Shown: positions 1 to 12,033, counted from the stretch's first letter. The stretch is 64,000 nt of DNA from Lolium rigidum (GCF_022539505.1 NC_061514.1:330133090-330197089); one strand, 5' to 3'. Notes: generated by a model from the sequence alone, not told the origin. Made by a program: numbers and translations.

Positions 1-942
1 TATTAGTCCATATATCTATTTTATTTATGCAAAAGATCATGCATGTTTCTATTCAGCCACAGGGAACACAACAACCCCGTGGACCTGAACGTATTTATTG
101 GCGCTGTTTGCTCTAAGCCTACAAAAAAAAACCGTACTCTACGGTTGTTTGTTTTCTTCTATGTGATTTTTTTTTTGTTACAGGACATCGCATGTCAATA
201 AATTCATGATTTAGACGTTGGAAGATTTGCAATTAGAAAAACTCATTTACAACCTTTTTTAATTTAAAAAACTCATTTGTAGCCCACTAGAAATTAATCT
301 TTTTTAATTGAAGCTCACTTTCAACTAGAAAAAAATCAATTAGTTGTAGCCACACTTTACATCACATAGTATTGTTTTTGAGATTTGTGAGCATATATTA
401 AATTATTTATTCGCAAAAAAAATATTAAATTATTTAATGCGCACTTCCGTGTGGAATATTGGTTTTGAAAAGAATTTTGACGGTGAACCACAACTCCATA
501 TCCCCCAAGAAAATTGGATTGGTTGATCGTGATCGAGATCGGATCGGTGTCGTTGGACGAGATAAAAAAAAGTACCCCTGCGAGGCTGCGACACTCCCAA
601 GAAAATAGATACTGCGACGCCTCCCGATCGGAAAGATGTCCAATTACTTTGAGCCAAAATTTGGGTAACCAATTTTAAAACTCTCTATCCATCGCTTTTC
701 TAATCGGCGACCTTTGTTCAGCAACACCAAGTTCGTAAAATTACAATGTCGAATGAAGCATGCAACAAGTTTCAATTACATAGAGGTGGTGGCTACAACC
801 ATGTGTGGTATTAAACATCTTCTTAGGATTAAACATGTTTGTCATGAATATGAGAAAATGTGAAAACCTTAGCCGATCATGGCACGTACGAGAAATGATA
901 TCACAGATGATTAAAATTGCAGTGTTTGAGTTTTCGCTACTT
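1..942. other. AT-rich unannotated flank
   Basis: I see no gene, RNA or terminal repeat that I can name here. Short ORFs occur on both strands but lack codon bias or recognisable motifs. The segment runs up to a Helitron-like 3' end at 943-970, so part of it may be the body of a decayed Helitron whose start lies outside the window. Confidence 0.4.
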
Positions 943-970
943 CCGGTGCAACGCACGGGCACTTTCTTAG
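943..970 (+). mobile_element. Helitron-like 3' terminus (degenerate)
   Basis: A short hairpin (CCGGTGC paired with GCACGGG around AAC, one mismatch) is followed nine bases later by a CTTAG-like end. Grass Helitrons typically end with a GC-rich hairpin followed by CTRR. The terminal tetranucleotide here is imperfect (TTAG rather than CTAG). The next element appears to begin at the very next base. No 5' end was identified. Confidence 0.4.
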
Positions 971-3011
971 TCTATACCTATAATAATAAAAGCAAAAGAG
1001 CTTCTTGTTGGTCCGTTTTTTCTTACCCCTATATTTCAGTCGAAATTACATTGACTGCCACCGCTAAAGTAAATAACAGTTCGCCCGTCCGTCCGTGGCT
1101 CGTTCCCTTCGATCGAATAGGTCGTGCTCGCTCGCCAGCCCGTGCAAGGAAAAAGTTTTGGGCCGGCCCAGTCGATCTGCCTCGCACCGCTAAGAAAGCA
1201 GAGTATGGTTCAGTACTCATGGAAACTACTCGATCCGAGCGCACACAAGTACACAACCCACGCACGTTGGACTCCAGGTGCATCACGTACGCGTACGTAA
1301 CTAACCTTGGTATGTTTGTCAAACATAGTTCGTTCCGAATCACAAATTCACAATTGCCGAGCCAGCCAGGATTTGGCGTCCAATACATATGTGCTCAGCC
1401 GTCTCTATCCCAAATTGTCCCATGGAATCGCACCGAGGGATTGGACCAATTGGTTAGTTTCAAGCTCGAGACAGCTCTCAACACGTCGACAATAGACGCA
1501 TCGACGGGACATCGGTGGAATCCGGCCAGTACATATCTTCATCAATGTCGTCCCGTCGATGCCGCCACCGGCTTTGGATCAGCGAGCGACTAGCCAGGGA
1601 CCATGCTAGCCGGCTCGAATTCCCGGCGATTTGCTAGCTCCACAGTCCTACAGCAGGGGGCGGGGAATCCCAGCGCGTCTACCGCAGCAGGCGCACAACC
1701 CTTATCTGAGCGCTTTCTCCCTCCTGTAACGCGCATCCTCTGCCCAGCGTGGAAAAGAGCAAAAGCTGAGATATTTGAGAGAATAGTCAATCTGAGGGAA
1801 TTTGAGTTGCTGCAGCTGCCCTATTTTTAGTGCCAGAGAGAGAGAGATTATTGAGATTTGAGAGAGATGTGGTAAGGAATGAGAGACGCTGCGCAGAGGC
1901 ACAAAGCTAGCGGGTCGATTGGGACCAAGCGCTACATGATGCAGAGTCTTGTGTAATCATCGAAGTTTGAAGCACAGATGAAGATAGAGAAAAAGAGTTT
2001 GCTTATACAGTGTCACCTGTGGGGATAAGAAAAAAAAAGTGGCTTGGATTATGATCGTCACCTATTGAATACGATGAAATATTTTTGTGTTCTTCTATGT
2101 ATTTGAAAAATCTGAAATAATAATATGTCGGGAAAACAAACATACTAACTTGGAGGTACTTAGCATTTTTTATACTTGAAAAATACACACATTGTATTTA
2201 GCATTCAAGAGGTCAAATTTTTGACAGGCAAATTTTTGTTTTTCAAAAGGATATATATAACAGAATTGTCCGTTCAAAAAATATTAAAAATAACAGGTAA
2301 AGTACATGCAAACATTCAAATAATTTATGTTTTATGGACTTAACTTTATCTAGATTTATAGCGTTTACACTCTTTCATGTGACGAAGGGAGTAAATTATT
2401 TCCTGTTGAAATGGTTTGAGACTAGGTCTTCAAAAATTGTTGACCAATATGGTGAAAAAAGCTCTGATAAGGAAGAAAATTTCTATTTTGGACTTGTGTA
2501 TGAAACTTCGTATCTACAATATAGTATGATATAGGAGTAATATAGTTTTTATATGAGGATTTGTGTGATGTTAGGAAATTGTCGAAGCATACTCTATTGC
2601 TTGTTTCTTAGACCAGAAAGTTGTGTTCGTTTGTTAATACAATGTAACAAGAGGAGAAAGGAAAGGATTCTCCCTCGATGTTAGCCCCCATGGATGGACT
2701 CTATCAGTGCCGCTCCAACCAGCTCACCGCTTCCGCGGCACAATCTCTAGGGTCTCCTCTCTTTGCTCTTGGTTCGACACTGGCATAGCGGCCTAGAAAA
2801 TACCATGCAGGTGGGTAGGAGCGTGCATGCCATATCATAGTTCCTTGGGGACCTCGAAGCCAAGGATTGCTCGGACCGCTTCAGGGTAGTTCAAGGCCAA
2901 GTGTAGCTAGACCATAAGTACCTCGCCACTCGTTCTTATGGTCTATTGATACGGCTTTACCAATCCTAGCATGGTGATCCACCCGTAGCAACGCACGGGC
3001 AAATTTACTAG
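971..3011 (+). mobile_element. Candidate non-autonomous Helitron
   Basis: The left end starts TCTATACCTATAATAATAAA, matching the 5'-TC start and AT-rich opening typical of grass Helitrons. The right end has a hairpin (CCCGT 2982-2986 paired with ACGGG 2995-2999, 8-nt loop), then an AT-rich spacer and CTAG at 3008-3011 followed by T. No Rep/helicase coding is visible, so it would be non-autonomous. The 2.0-kb body contains a GC-rich patch (about 1080-1760) and a GA microsatellite (about 1835-1847). A 262-codon plus-strand ORF overlapping the left end has no motif and probably is not coding. The base before the element is G rather than the expected A, so the left boundary is less certain than the right. 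Confidence 0.5.
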
Positions 3012-3402
3012 TTTGGAATAACAGAAAAACAAGTGAGTTTGCATCCATAAAAGGTAACTGGGTAGAGGAGCAGGTAACGACCCAACTCCATTGACATCAC
3101 ATCTCCTCCAGAATTGGTACGCGCATGATTTTGAACCACAGAAGGGTGCAGCGATATAAGGCAAACAAGAAGGATGCTACGCATGTGGTGTTGGGATTGA
3201 TATCAATATCGACAAAACGGAGGACATGAAAGCAGACGAACTGAACTGCTGTTCGGATATACAGTATAACTGAAAGTGTGTGCTGTTTTTCTGGACGAAA
3301 TTCAGATCGGAGCAGCCAGGTGATTGCGGACGGAGACGACATGCGAACGACGGCTATCGGTACAGGAAACTGAAGGAGAGGTGGAATCTGCCGGAGGCTC
3401 AC
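3012..3402 (-). other. Possible intron or decayed flank of the gene-like region
   Basis: This stretch follows the good splice donor GTGAGC at 3397-3402 (minus strand) and runs to the Helitron end. A 101-codon minus ORF overlaps it but looks like read-through of the intron. If the neighbouring exons are real, further exons would lie beyond this segment or have been lost. Confidence 0.25.
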
Positions 3403-3538
3403 CAGGAGGTTGCTGTCGTAGACGTACGGGTCGGAGGAGACGGAGACGAGGACGTAGAGGAAGAAGTCGCGTTGCAGTCTCGGGAGGAAGACGAGGTCGG
3501 CCTTGTCCTTCCAAGCTTCTCCGGCTCCAGGAAAACGT
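3403..3538 (-). pseudogene. Exon-like segment, unknown protein
   Basis: Read on the minus strand, this 136-bp block starts just after a pyrimidine-rich acceptor ending CCTCATAG and ends at a strong donor, CTG|GTGAGC. One frame is open throughout and reads like a folded protein, with stretches such as WKDKADLVFLPRLQRDFF and YVLVSVSSDPYVYDSNLL. Third positions are strongly G/C, as in many grass genes. I do not recognise the family. The phase does not join cleanly to the upstream exon-like block: it would create a stop or need a frame change. It is therefore either a pseudogene, affected by sequence errors, or a fragment captured by a transposon. No further exon could be identified downstream. 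Confidence 0.3.
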
Positions 3539-3735
3539 CTATGAGGAAGAGGGGATCACGGATGAGCCATCCCCACGCGTGGCGCGACGGACGACGACTT
3601 CTGGCGACGGCGAGCTCGAGGTTCTTCCGGCGATTTTCTCTCAGACAGAAACGTCGACAGTTTCGTCAGATTTTGGCGAAGCCGAACAGTGAGCAAACAG
3701 AACAGAAAAGAGAGGGAAAAGGGGCGCCATCTCAC

Positions 3736-3973
3736 CAGGAAGTCGATGAACACCTCGGCTGGGTTGGAAGAGGTTGGAGGCGGTCGGAAATCTCGCCGAA
3801 GTCGGAGAAGAAACGGCGAGCTTGTGCTTGATTTAGGGCCTCCCGGAGGGATTCCTCGTACCCAGAGGAAGAGCACGACGAGGTGGAGATATTGGTGACG
3901 ACGGCGTGGCTATGGTTGCTCTAAAGAAATATCCAGAGTGGAGAGAGGTCGACCACGAACGCGTCATGCTCAT
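3736..3973 (-). pseudogene. First-exon-like segment, unknown protein
   Basis: This GC-rich block ends at a donor CTG|GTGAGA (3731-3736, minus strand), 197 bp before the next exon-like segment. The first ATG in a reasonable position is at 3973 and opens a short frame beginning MSMTRSWSTSLHSGY that stops near 3836. A second frame, including EESLREALNQAQARRFF, is open from about 3925 to 3775. A third gives NPAEVFIDFL just before the donor. Several partly open frames with coding-like composition suggest a real exon damaged by indels or sequence errors. The product is unknown. Confidence 0.28.
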
Positions 3974-4281
3974 TGCGTGAGCTGAAGCAAAGCGAGAAGA
4001 GTACTTCTCCTGAAAATGTTAAGAAGGCCACTCTGATTGTTGGGCTGAACGTGAAGGAGAGTTAGATAGAAGATTTGTGGACCTTTACCAAAATCTGAGA
4101 TTAGCATTTGATTTTTTGCCGGAAAGATTTATGGGAGAGACAAGAGACACATAGAAAAAGAAGTGAAGGAAACGAGAATAAACCAAGTACATTTTGAAAA
4201 GCTTTCTTACCGAAACAAAACAAACTGCAAAGTTTTAGAAATTTAATTTGGAGTTTTGTTAAATGAATAGACAAGGGGAGG

Positions 4282-4290
4282 CTTTATATA
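4282..4290 (-). promoter_or_regulatory. Putative TATA box
   Basis: TATATAAAG on the minus strand lies about 310 bp before the first ATG of the exon-like block. It is followed by a plausible pyrimidine-rich 5' UTR. It could be a host promoter, or the promoter of an LTR: the sequence starting TGTAGCGGCCCGGG at 4459 (minus) resembles an LTR 5' end. Confidence 0.35.
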
Positions 4291-4460
4291 TAAACTATAA
4301 GAGAGGGAAACACACAAATAATTTTTATTTAAAAATAATTTGTATTTGATAAAATCTTGTGGATGATATGATGCATGATGCACATGATTTTCGGAACGAC
4401 CCGAAAACAAAAACAACAGGAAAATCTAATAGAGCTATTTTTTTTCCCGGGCCGCTACAG

Positions 4461-5437
4461 ATTGTAAGGTCATAATCCTTAATTAAATCTAACCATCTCT
4501 TCTATCTCATGTTTAATTCTTTCTGAGTGGAGAAATATTTCAAACTTTTATAATCGGTGTATAACTCACACTTGAATCCATATAGAAATTGTCTCCAACT
4601 CTTCAAAGCATACACAACTGCCGCTAATTCTAGATCATGTACTGGGTAGTTGTGTTCATGTAGTTTCAACTGTTTTGATCCATAAGTTATTACCTTCCGA
4701 TCTTGCATAAGAACACATCCAAGTCCATTCTTGGAAGCATCACAATACACCGTGTAGTCCTTTCCAGGTTCAGGAACTGCTAACACCGGTGTTGTGGTTA
4801 ACTTATCTTTGAGTGTTTGGAAGCTAGCTTCACACTTATCAGTCCACTCAAATGGAGTATTTTTCTTGAGTAACTTGGTCATTGGATCTGCAATCTTCGA
4901 AAATCCTTCTATGAATCTCCGATAATAGCCTGCCATACCAAGGAATCCTCGTATCTCCTTAGCATTTTTGGGTGATTTCCATTCCAATACGGACTGAACC
5001 TTTCTTGGATTCACCGCTATGCCTTCTTTGGTTATGACATGTCCAAGAAATTCAACACTATCTAACCAAAATTTGCACTTGCTGAACTTCGCATATAGCT
5101 GATGTTCTCTCAAAGTTTGCAGAACTATCTTCAAATGCTTGGCATGTTCTTCTTTATCTTTGGAATAGATTAGAATATCATCTATGAACACTATCACAAA
5201 CTTGTCCAAGTACTTCATGAATATCTTGTTCATCAAATTCATGAAAATTGCGGGTGCATTTATTAATCCAAATGGTACAACCAAGTATTCATGGTGTCCA
5301 TACCTTGATACGAATGCTGTTTTTGGGACATCCTCCTTGTTGATCTTGATTTGATGGTATCCTGACCTTAAATCTATCTTCGAGAAGACTCCAGCTCCTT
5401 GAACTTGATCAAAAAGGTCTTGTATATGCTTGGTGGA
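4461..5437 (-). pseudogene. Element C reverse transcriptase/RNase H fragment
   Basis: This is the reverse transcriptase and RNase H part of a Ty3/gypsy polyprotein. Visible RT motifs are [15 protein letters not shown], the [10 protein letters not shown] block and the catalytic FIDDILIYS (the F-x-D-D form). After these come the connection region ([24 protein letters not shown]) and RNase H ([16 protein letters not shown], then [12 protein letters not shown]). A TAG stop interrupts it after KELNMR (4502-4504). The frame continues past it for about 14 codons (KRWLDLIKDYDLTI) to the break. The N-terminal palm and fingers are missing because the segment is fused to gag by a deletion. It is most similar in arrangement to the RT of element F, but from a different lineage. 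Confidence 0.88.
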
Positions 5438-5486
5438 CTAACTCAACCATGTTGGAGTAGGGTTGGAACTCGACAATCCTCTTGAT
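5438..5486 (-). pseudogene. Element C gag, continuation beyond the element A insertion
   Basis: Sixteen codons ([24 protein letters not shown]) continue the gag frame that stops abruptly at 13664 on the other side of element A. The join is in frame when one copy of the GGGGT duplication is discounted. At about 5437 gag is fused to the middle of RT. Both parent sequences plausibly carried CCAAG at the junction, which suggests a microhomology-mediated deletion. Confidence 0.8.
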
Positions 5487-5491
5487 GGGGT

Positions 5492-7090
5492 TGATGGCGT
5501 GTAACTCACACGTTCGTTGGGAACCCCAAGAGGAAGGTATGATGCGCACAGCAGCAAGTTTTCCCTCAGAAAGAAACCAAGGTTTATCGAACCAGGAGGA
5601 GCCAAGAAGCACATTGAAGGTTGATGGCGGCGGGATGTAGTGCGGCGCAACACCGAGGATTCCGGCGCCAACGTGGAACCTGCACAACACAACCAAAGTA
5701 CTTTGCCCCAACGAAACAGTGAGGTTGTCAATCTCACCGGCTTGCTCGTAACAAAGGATTAACCGTATTGTGTGGAAGATGATTGTTTGCGAAAAACGAG
5801 TAGAACAAGTATTGCGGTAGATTGTATTTCGATAAAGAGAATTGGACCGGGGTCCACAGTTCACTAGAGGTGTCTCTCCCATAAGACAAACAGCATGTTG
5901 GGTGAACAAATTACAGTTAGGCAATTGACAAATAAAGAGAGCATGACCATGCACATACATATCATGATGAGTATAGTGAGATTTAATTGGGCATTACGAC
6001 AAAGTACATAGACCGCCATCCAACTGCATCAATGCCTAAAAAGTCCACCTTCAGGTTATCATCCGAACCCCCTCCAGTATTAAGTTGCAAAGCAACAGAC
6101 AATTGCATTAAGTATGGTGCGTAATGTAATCAACAACTACATCCTTAGACATAGCATCAATGTTTTATCCCTAGTGGCAACGAGCACAACACAACCTTAG
6201 AACTTTCTCGTCACTTGTCCAGGTGTCAATGCGAGGCATGAACCCACTATCGAGCATAAATACTCCCTCTTGGAGTTACAAGCATCTACTTGGCCGGAGC
6301 ATCTACTAGTAACGGAGAGCATGCAAGATCATAAACAACACATAGATATAACTTTGATAATCAACATAACAAGTATTCTCTATTCATCGGATCCCAACAA
6401 ACGCAACATATAGAATTACGGATAGATGATCTTGATCATGTTAGGCAGCTCACAAGATCCGACAATGATAGCACAATGGGGAGAAGACAACCATCTAGCT
6501 ACTGCTATGGACCCATAGTCCGGGGGTAGACTACTCACACATCACACCGGAGGCGACCATGGCGGCGTAGAGTCCTCCGGGAGATGATTCCCCTCTCCGG
6601 CAGGGTGCCGGAGGTGATCTCCTGGATCCCCCGAGATGGGATCGGCGTTGGCGGCATCTCTGGAAGGTTTCCCGTATCGTGGTTCTCGGTACTGGGGGTT
6701 TCGCAACGGAGGCTTTAAGTAGGCGGAAGGGCAGGTCAGGAGGCGGCACGAGGGCCCCACACCACAGGCCGGCGCGGCAAGGGGGTGGGCCGCGCCGCCC
6801 TAGGGTTTGGCCACCCCGTGGCCCCTCTTCGTTTCATCTTCGGACTTCTGGAAGCTTCGTGGCAAAATAGGCCCCTGGGCGTTGATTTCGTCCAATTCCG
6901 AGAATATTTCCTTACTAGGATTTCTGAAACCAAAAACAGCAGAAAATAGCAAGCGGCACTTCGGCATCTTGTTAATAGGTTAGTTCCGGAAAATGCACGA
7001 ATATGACATAAAGTGTGCATAAAACATGTAGATAACATCAATAATGTGGCATGGAACATAAGAAATTATCGATACGTCGGAGACGTATCA
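5492..7090 (-). repeat. Element A 3' LTR
   Basis: 1599 bp, nearly identical to 12063-13663. On the minus strand it starts TGATACGTCTCCGACGTATC, which contains a terminal inverted motif (GATACGTC/GACGTATC), and ends CGCCATCA. Most of the differences from the partner LTR lie at CAG/CTG positions (see findings). Open frames inside the LTR recur in every family copy but simply follow the repeat and are not taken as genes. Confidence 0.93.
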
Positions 7091-7104
7091 GCATCCCCAA
7101 GCTT
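7091..7104 (-). other. Element A polypurine tract region
   Basis: On the minus strand AAGCTTGGGGATGC immediately precedes the 3' LTR, the expected position for plus-strand DNA priming. The same 14-mer occurs twice more inside the element (8982-8995 and 9040-9053). Confidence 0.75.
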
Positions 7105-9688
7105 AGTTCTGCTCGTCCCGAGCGAGGTAAAACGATAACACGGATAATTTACGGAGTGACATGCCATCATAATCTTGATCATACTATTTGTAAAGCATAT
7201 GTAGTGAATGCAGCGATCAAAACAATGTATATGACATGAGTAAACAAGTGAATCATAAAGCAAAGACTTTTCATGAATAGCACTTCAAGACAATCATCAA
7301 TTAAGTCTTGCATAAGAGTTAACTCATAAAGCAATAATTCAAAGTAAAGGCATTGAAGCAACACAAAAGAAGATTAAGTTTCAGCGGTTGCTTTCAACTT
7401 GTAACATGTATATCTCATGGATATTGTCAACATAGAGTAATATAATAAGTGCAATAAGCAAGTATGTAGGAATCAATGCACAGTTCACACAAGTGTTTGC
7501 TTCTTGAGGTGGAGAGAAATAGGTGAGACTGACTCAACATTGAAAGTAAAAGAATTGTCCTCCATAGAGGAAAAGCATCGATTGCTATATTTGTGCTAGA
7601 GCTTTGATTTTGAAAACATGAAACAATTTTGTCAACGGTAGTAATAAAGCATATGTATCATGTAAATTATATCTTACAAGTTGCAAGCCTCATGCATAGT
7701 GTACTAATAGTGCCCGCACCTTGTCCTAATTAGCTTGGACTACCGGATCATCACAATGCACATGTTTTAACCAAGTGTCACAAAGGGGTACCTCTATGCC
7801 GCATGTACAAAGGTCTAAGGAGAAAGCTCGCATTGGATTTCTCGCTATTGATTATTCTTCAACTTAGACATCCATACCGGGACAACATAGACAACGAGAT
7901 AATGGACTCCTCTTTTATGCATAAGCATGTAACAACAATTAATAATTTTCTCATTTGAGATTGAGGATATATGTCCAAAGCTGAAACTTCCACCATGGAT
8001 CATGGCTTTAGTTAGCGGCCCAATGTTCTTCTCTAACAATATGCATGCTTAACCATAAGGTGGTAGATCGCTCTTACTTCGGACAAGACGAACATGCATA
8101 GCAACTCACATGAAATTCAACAAAGAGTAGTTGATGGCGTCCCCGAGTAAACATGGTTATCGCACAACAAGCAACTTAATAAGAGATAAAGTGCATAATT
8201 ACATATTCAATACCACAATAGTTTTTAAGCTATTTGTCCCATGAGCTATATATTGCAAAGGTGAATGATGGAATTTTAAAGGTAGCACTCAAGCAATTTA
8301 CTTTGGAATGGCGGAAAATACCATGTAGTAGGTAGGTATGGTGGACACAAATGGCATAGTGGTTGGCTCAAGTATTTTGGATGCATGAGAAGTATTCCCT
8401 CTCGATACAAGGTTTAGGCTAGCAAGGCTTATTTGAAACAAACACAAGGATGAACCGGTGCAGCAAAACTCACATAAAAGACATATTGAAAACATTATAA
8501 GACTCTACACCGTCTTTCTTGTTGTTCAAACTCAATACTAGAAATTATCTAGACCTTAGAGAAACCGAATATGCAAACCAAATTTTAGCATGCTCTATGT
8601 ATTTCTTCATTAATGGGTGCAAAGCATATGATGCAAGAGCTTAAACATGAGCACAACAATTGCCAAATATCACATTACCCAAGACATTAATAGCAATTAC
8701 TACATGTATCATTTTCCAATTCCAACCATATAACAATTTAACGAAGAAGAAACTTCGCCATGAATACTATGAGTAGAAGCTAAGGACATACTTGTCCATA
8801 TGCTACAGCGGAGCGTGTCTCTCTCCCATAAAGTGAATGATAGGATCCATTTTATTCAAACAAAACAAAAAATAAAAATAAACCGACGCTCCAAGCAAAG
8901 CACATAAGATGTGATGGAATAAAAATATAGTTTCAGGGGAGGAACCTGATAATGTTGTCGATGAAGAAGGGGATGCCTTGGGCATCCCCAAGCTTAGACG
9001 CTTGAGTCTTCTTGATATATGCAGGGGTGAACCACCGGGGCATCCCCAAGCTTAGAGCTTTCACTCTCCTTGATCATGTTGCATCATACTCCTCTCTTGA
9101 TCCTTGAAAACTTCCTCCACACCAAACTCGAAACAACTCATTAGAGGGTTAGTGCACAATAAAAATTAACATATTAAGAGGTGACACAATCATTCTTAAC
9201 ACTTCTGGACATTGCATAATGCTACTGGACATTAGTGGATCAAAGAAATTCATCCATCATAGCAAAAGAGGCAATGCGAAATAAAAGGCAGAATCTGTCA
9301 AAACAGAACAGTTCGTATTGACGAATTTTAAAATGGCACCAGACTTGCTCAAATGAAAATGATCAAATTGAATGAAAGTTGCGTACATATCTGAGGATCA
9401 TGCACGTAAATTGGCTTAATTTTCTGAGCTACCTACAGGGAGGTGGACCCAGATTCGTGACAGCAAAGAAATCTGGAACTGCGCAGTAATCCAAATCTAG
9501 TACTTACTTTTCTATCAACGGCTTTACTTGGCACAACAAAACACAAAACTAAGATAAGGAGAGGTTGCTACAGTAGTAAACAACTTCCAAGACACAAAAT
9601 AAAAACAAAGTACTATAGGTAAAAACATGGGTTGTCTCCCATAAGCGCTTTTCTTTAACGCCTTTCAGCTAGGCGCAGAAAGTGTGTA
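7105..9688 (-). other. Element A 3' noncoding region
   Basis: About 2.6 kb without a credible coding frame lies between the end of gag/protease and the 3' LTR. It is strongly similar to the matching regions of B (39294-41861) and D (17276-18961) and, more distantly, E (57866-60376). It contains a perfect hairpin (arms GGGGATGCC/GGCATCCCC, 8969-8989) next to two internal copies of the polypurine-tract sequence. Confidence 0.8.
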
Positions 9689-11806
9689 TCAAGTATTATC
9701 AAGAGACGAAGTGTCAACATCATAATTTGTTCTCATAATAGAATCAAAAGGTACCTTCATTCTCTTTCTAGGGAAGTGTTCCATACCTTTCTTGAGAGGA
9801 AATTGATATTTTATATTACCTTCCTTCATATCAATAATAGCACCAACAGTTCGAAGAAAAGGTCTTCCCAATATAATGGGACAAGATGCATTGCATTCAA
9901 TATCCAAGACAACAAAATCAATGGGGACAAGGTTATTGTTAACGGTAATGCGAACATTATCAACTTTACCCAAAGGTTTCTTTGTAGAATGATCAGCAAG
10001 ATTAACATCCAAATAACAATTTTTCGGCGGTGGCAAGTCAAGCATATCATAAATTTTCTTAGGCATAACGAAATACTTGCACCAAGATCACATAAAGCAT
10101 TACAATCAAAATCTTTAACCTTCATCTTAATGATGGGCTCCCAACCATCCTCTAGCTTTTTAGGAATAGAGGTTTCGCGCTCTAGTTTCTCTTCTCTAGC
10201 TTTTATGAGAGCATTTGTAATATGATGTGTAAAAGCCAAATTTATAGCACTAGCATTAGGACTTTTAGCAAGTTTTTGCAAGAACTTTATAACTTCAGAG
10301 ATGTGGCAATCATCAAAATTCAAACCATTATAATCTAAAGCAATGGGATCATCATCCCCAATGTTGGAAAAAATTTCAGCAGCTTTATCACGAAGCGGTT
10401 TCAGCGGTTTTAGCGAGTTTCGAGGCGGTTTTCGCGCTTTGCATTAGAAGTGGAAACATTGCTAACACCAATTCTTTTATTAGTATTAATAGGAGGTGCA
10501 GCAACATGTGTAGCATTAGCATTACAAGTGGTGGTAATAGTCAAAACTTTAGCTACATTCTTCTCTTTAGCTAGTTTTTCATTTTCTTCTCTATCCCACC
10601 TAGCACGCAGTTCAGCCATTAATCTTATATTCTCATTAATTCTAACTTGAATGGCATTTGCTGTAGTAACAATTTTATTATGATGATTTTCATTAGGCAA
10701 AACTTTTGATTTCAAAAGATCAACATCGACGGCAAGACTATCGACTTTAGAAGCAAGTATATCAATTTTCCCAAGCTTTTCTTCAACAGATTTGTTAAAA
10801 GCGGTTTGTGTACTAATAAATTCTTTAAGCATGGCTTCAAGTCCAGGGGTGAACTCCTATTATTGTTGTAAGAATTCCCATAAGAATTACCATAGCCGTT
10901 GCCATTATTATAAGGATATGGCCTATAGTTGTTACTAGAATTGTTCGGTAAGCATTGTTGTTGAAATTATTATTTTTAATGAAGTTTACATCAACATGTT
11001 CTTCTTGTGCAACCAATGAAGCTAATGGAACATTATTAGGATCAATATTAGTCCTATCATTCACAAGCATAGACATAATAGCATCAATCTTATCACTCAA
11101 GGAAGAGGTTTCTTCGACAGAATTTACCTTTTTACCTTGTGGAGCTCTTTCCGTGTGCCATTCAGAGTAGTTGATCATCATATTATCAAGAAGCTTTGTT
11201 GCTTCACCAAGAGTGATGGACATAAAGGTACCTCCAGCAGCTGAATCCAATAAATTCCGTGAAGAAAAATTTAGTCCTGCATAGAAGGTTTGGATGATCA
11301 TCCAAGTAGTCGATCCATGGGTTGGGCAATTTTTAACCAAAGATTTCATTCTTTCCCAAGCTTGAGCAACATGTTCAGTATCTAATTGTTTAAAATTCAT
11401 TATGCTACTCCTCAAAGATATAATTTTAGCGGGGGATAATATCTACCAATAAAAGCATCCTTGCATTTAGTCCATGAATCAATACTATTCTTAGGCGAGA
11501 GATAGCAACCAATCTTTAGCTCTTCCTCTTAATGAGAAAGGGAACAATTTTAGTTTAATAATGTCACCATCTACATCTTTATATTTTTGCATTTCACATA
11601 GTTCAACAAAATTATTAAGATGGGCAGCGGCATCATCGGAACTAACACCAGGAAAATTGCTCTCGCATAACAAGATTCGATAAAGCGAGGTTTAATTTCA
11701 AAGAATTCTGCTTGTAGTAGCGAGGTGGAGCAATAGGTGTGCATAAGAAATCATTATTATTTGTGGTTGTGAAGTCACACAACTTAGTATTTTCAGGGTT
11801 GGCCAT
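9689..11806 (-). CDS. gag: Element A gag-protease (broken by frameshifts)
   Basis: The start is taken as the ATG at 11806 by comparison with B and E. In order: an N-terminal helical region (DDAAAHLNNFVELCEM); the capsid core with LKLFPFSLRGRAKDWL, typical of Athila-like gag; an Asn-rich linker; a coiled coil (about 10410-10830); and a retropepsin-like domain with CDLGASIS and a downstream PIILGRPFL block (9689-10323). The product would form the particle and process itself; no RT follows. The frame is broken near 11495, 11425, about 10835-10960 and near 10070. Where B or E allow comparison, most of these breaks sit at CAG or CTG, so the true gene may be intact. Length if unbroken would be about 705 codons. 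Confidence 0.85.
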
Positions 11807-12033
11807 TTTAGCAATGGTAAATAAAGCAAACTAGATAAAGTAAATGCAAGTAACTAATTTTTTTTTTGTGTTTTCGATATAGCAAACAAGATAGCAAATA
11901 AAGTAAAACTAGCAACTAATTTTTTTGTATTTTGATTTAGTGCAGCAAACAAAGCAGTAAATAAAACTAAGCAAGACAAAAACAAAGTAATGAGATTGAG
12001 AAGTGGAGACTCCCCTTGCAGCGTGTCTTGATC

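Noticed and set aside
805..1593. 262-codon plus-strand ORF in the Helitron region
   Set aside because: It crosses the Helitron boundary, has no motif or codon bias, and competes with ORFs on the other strand.
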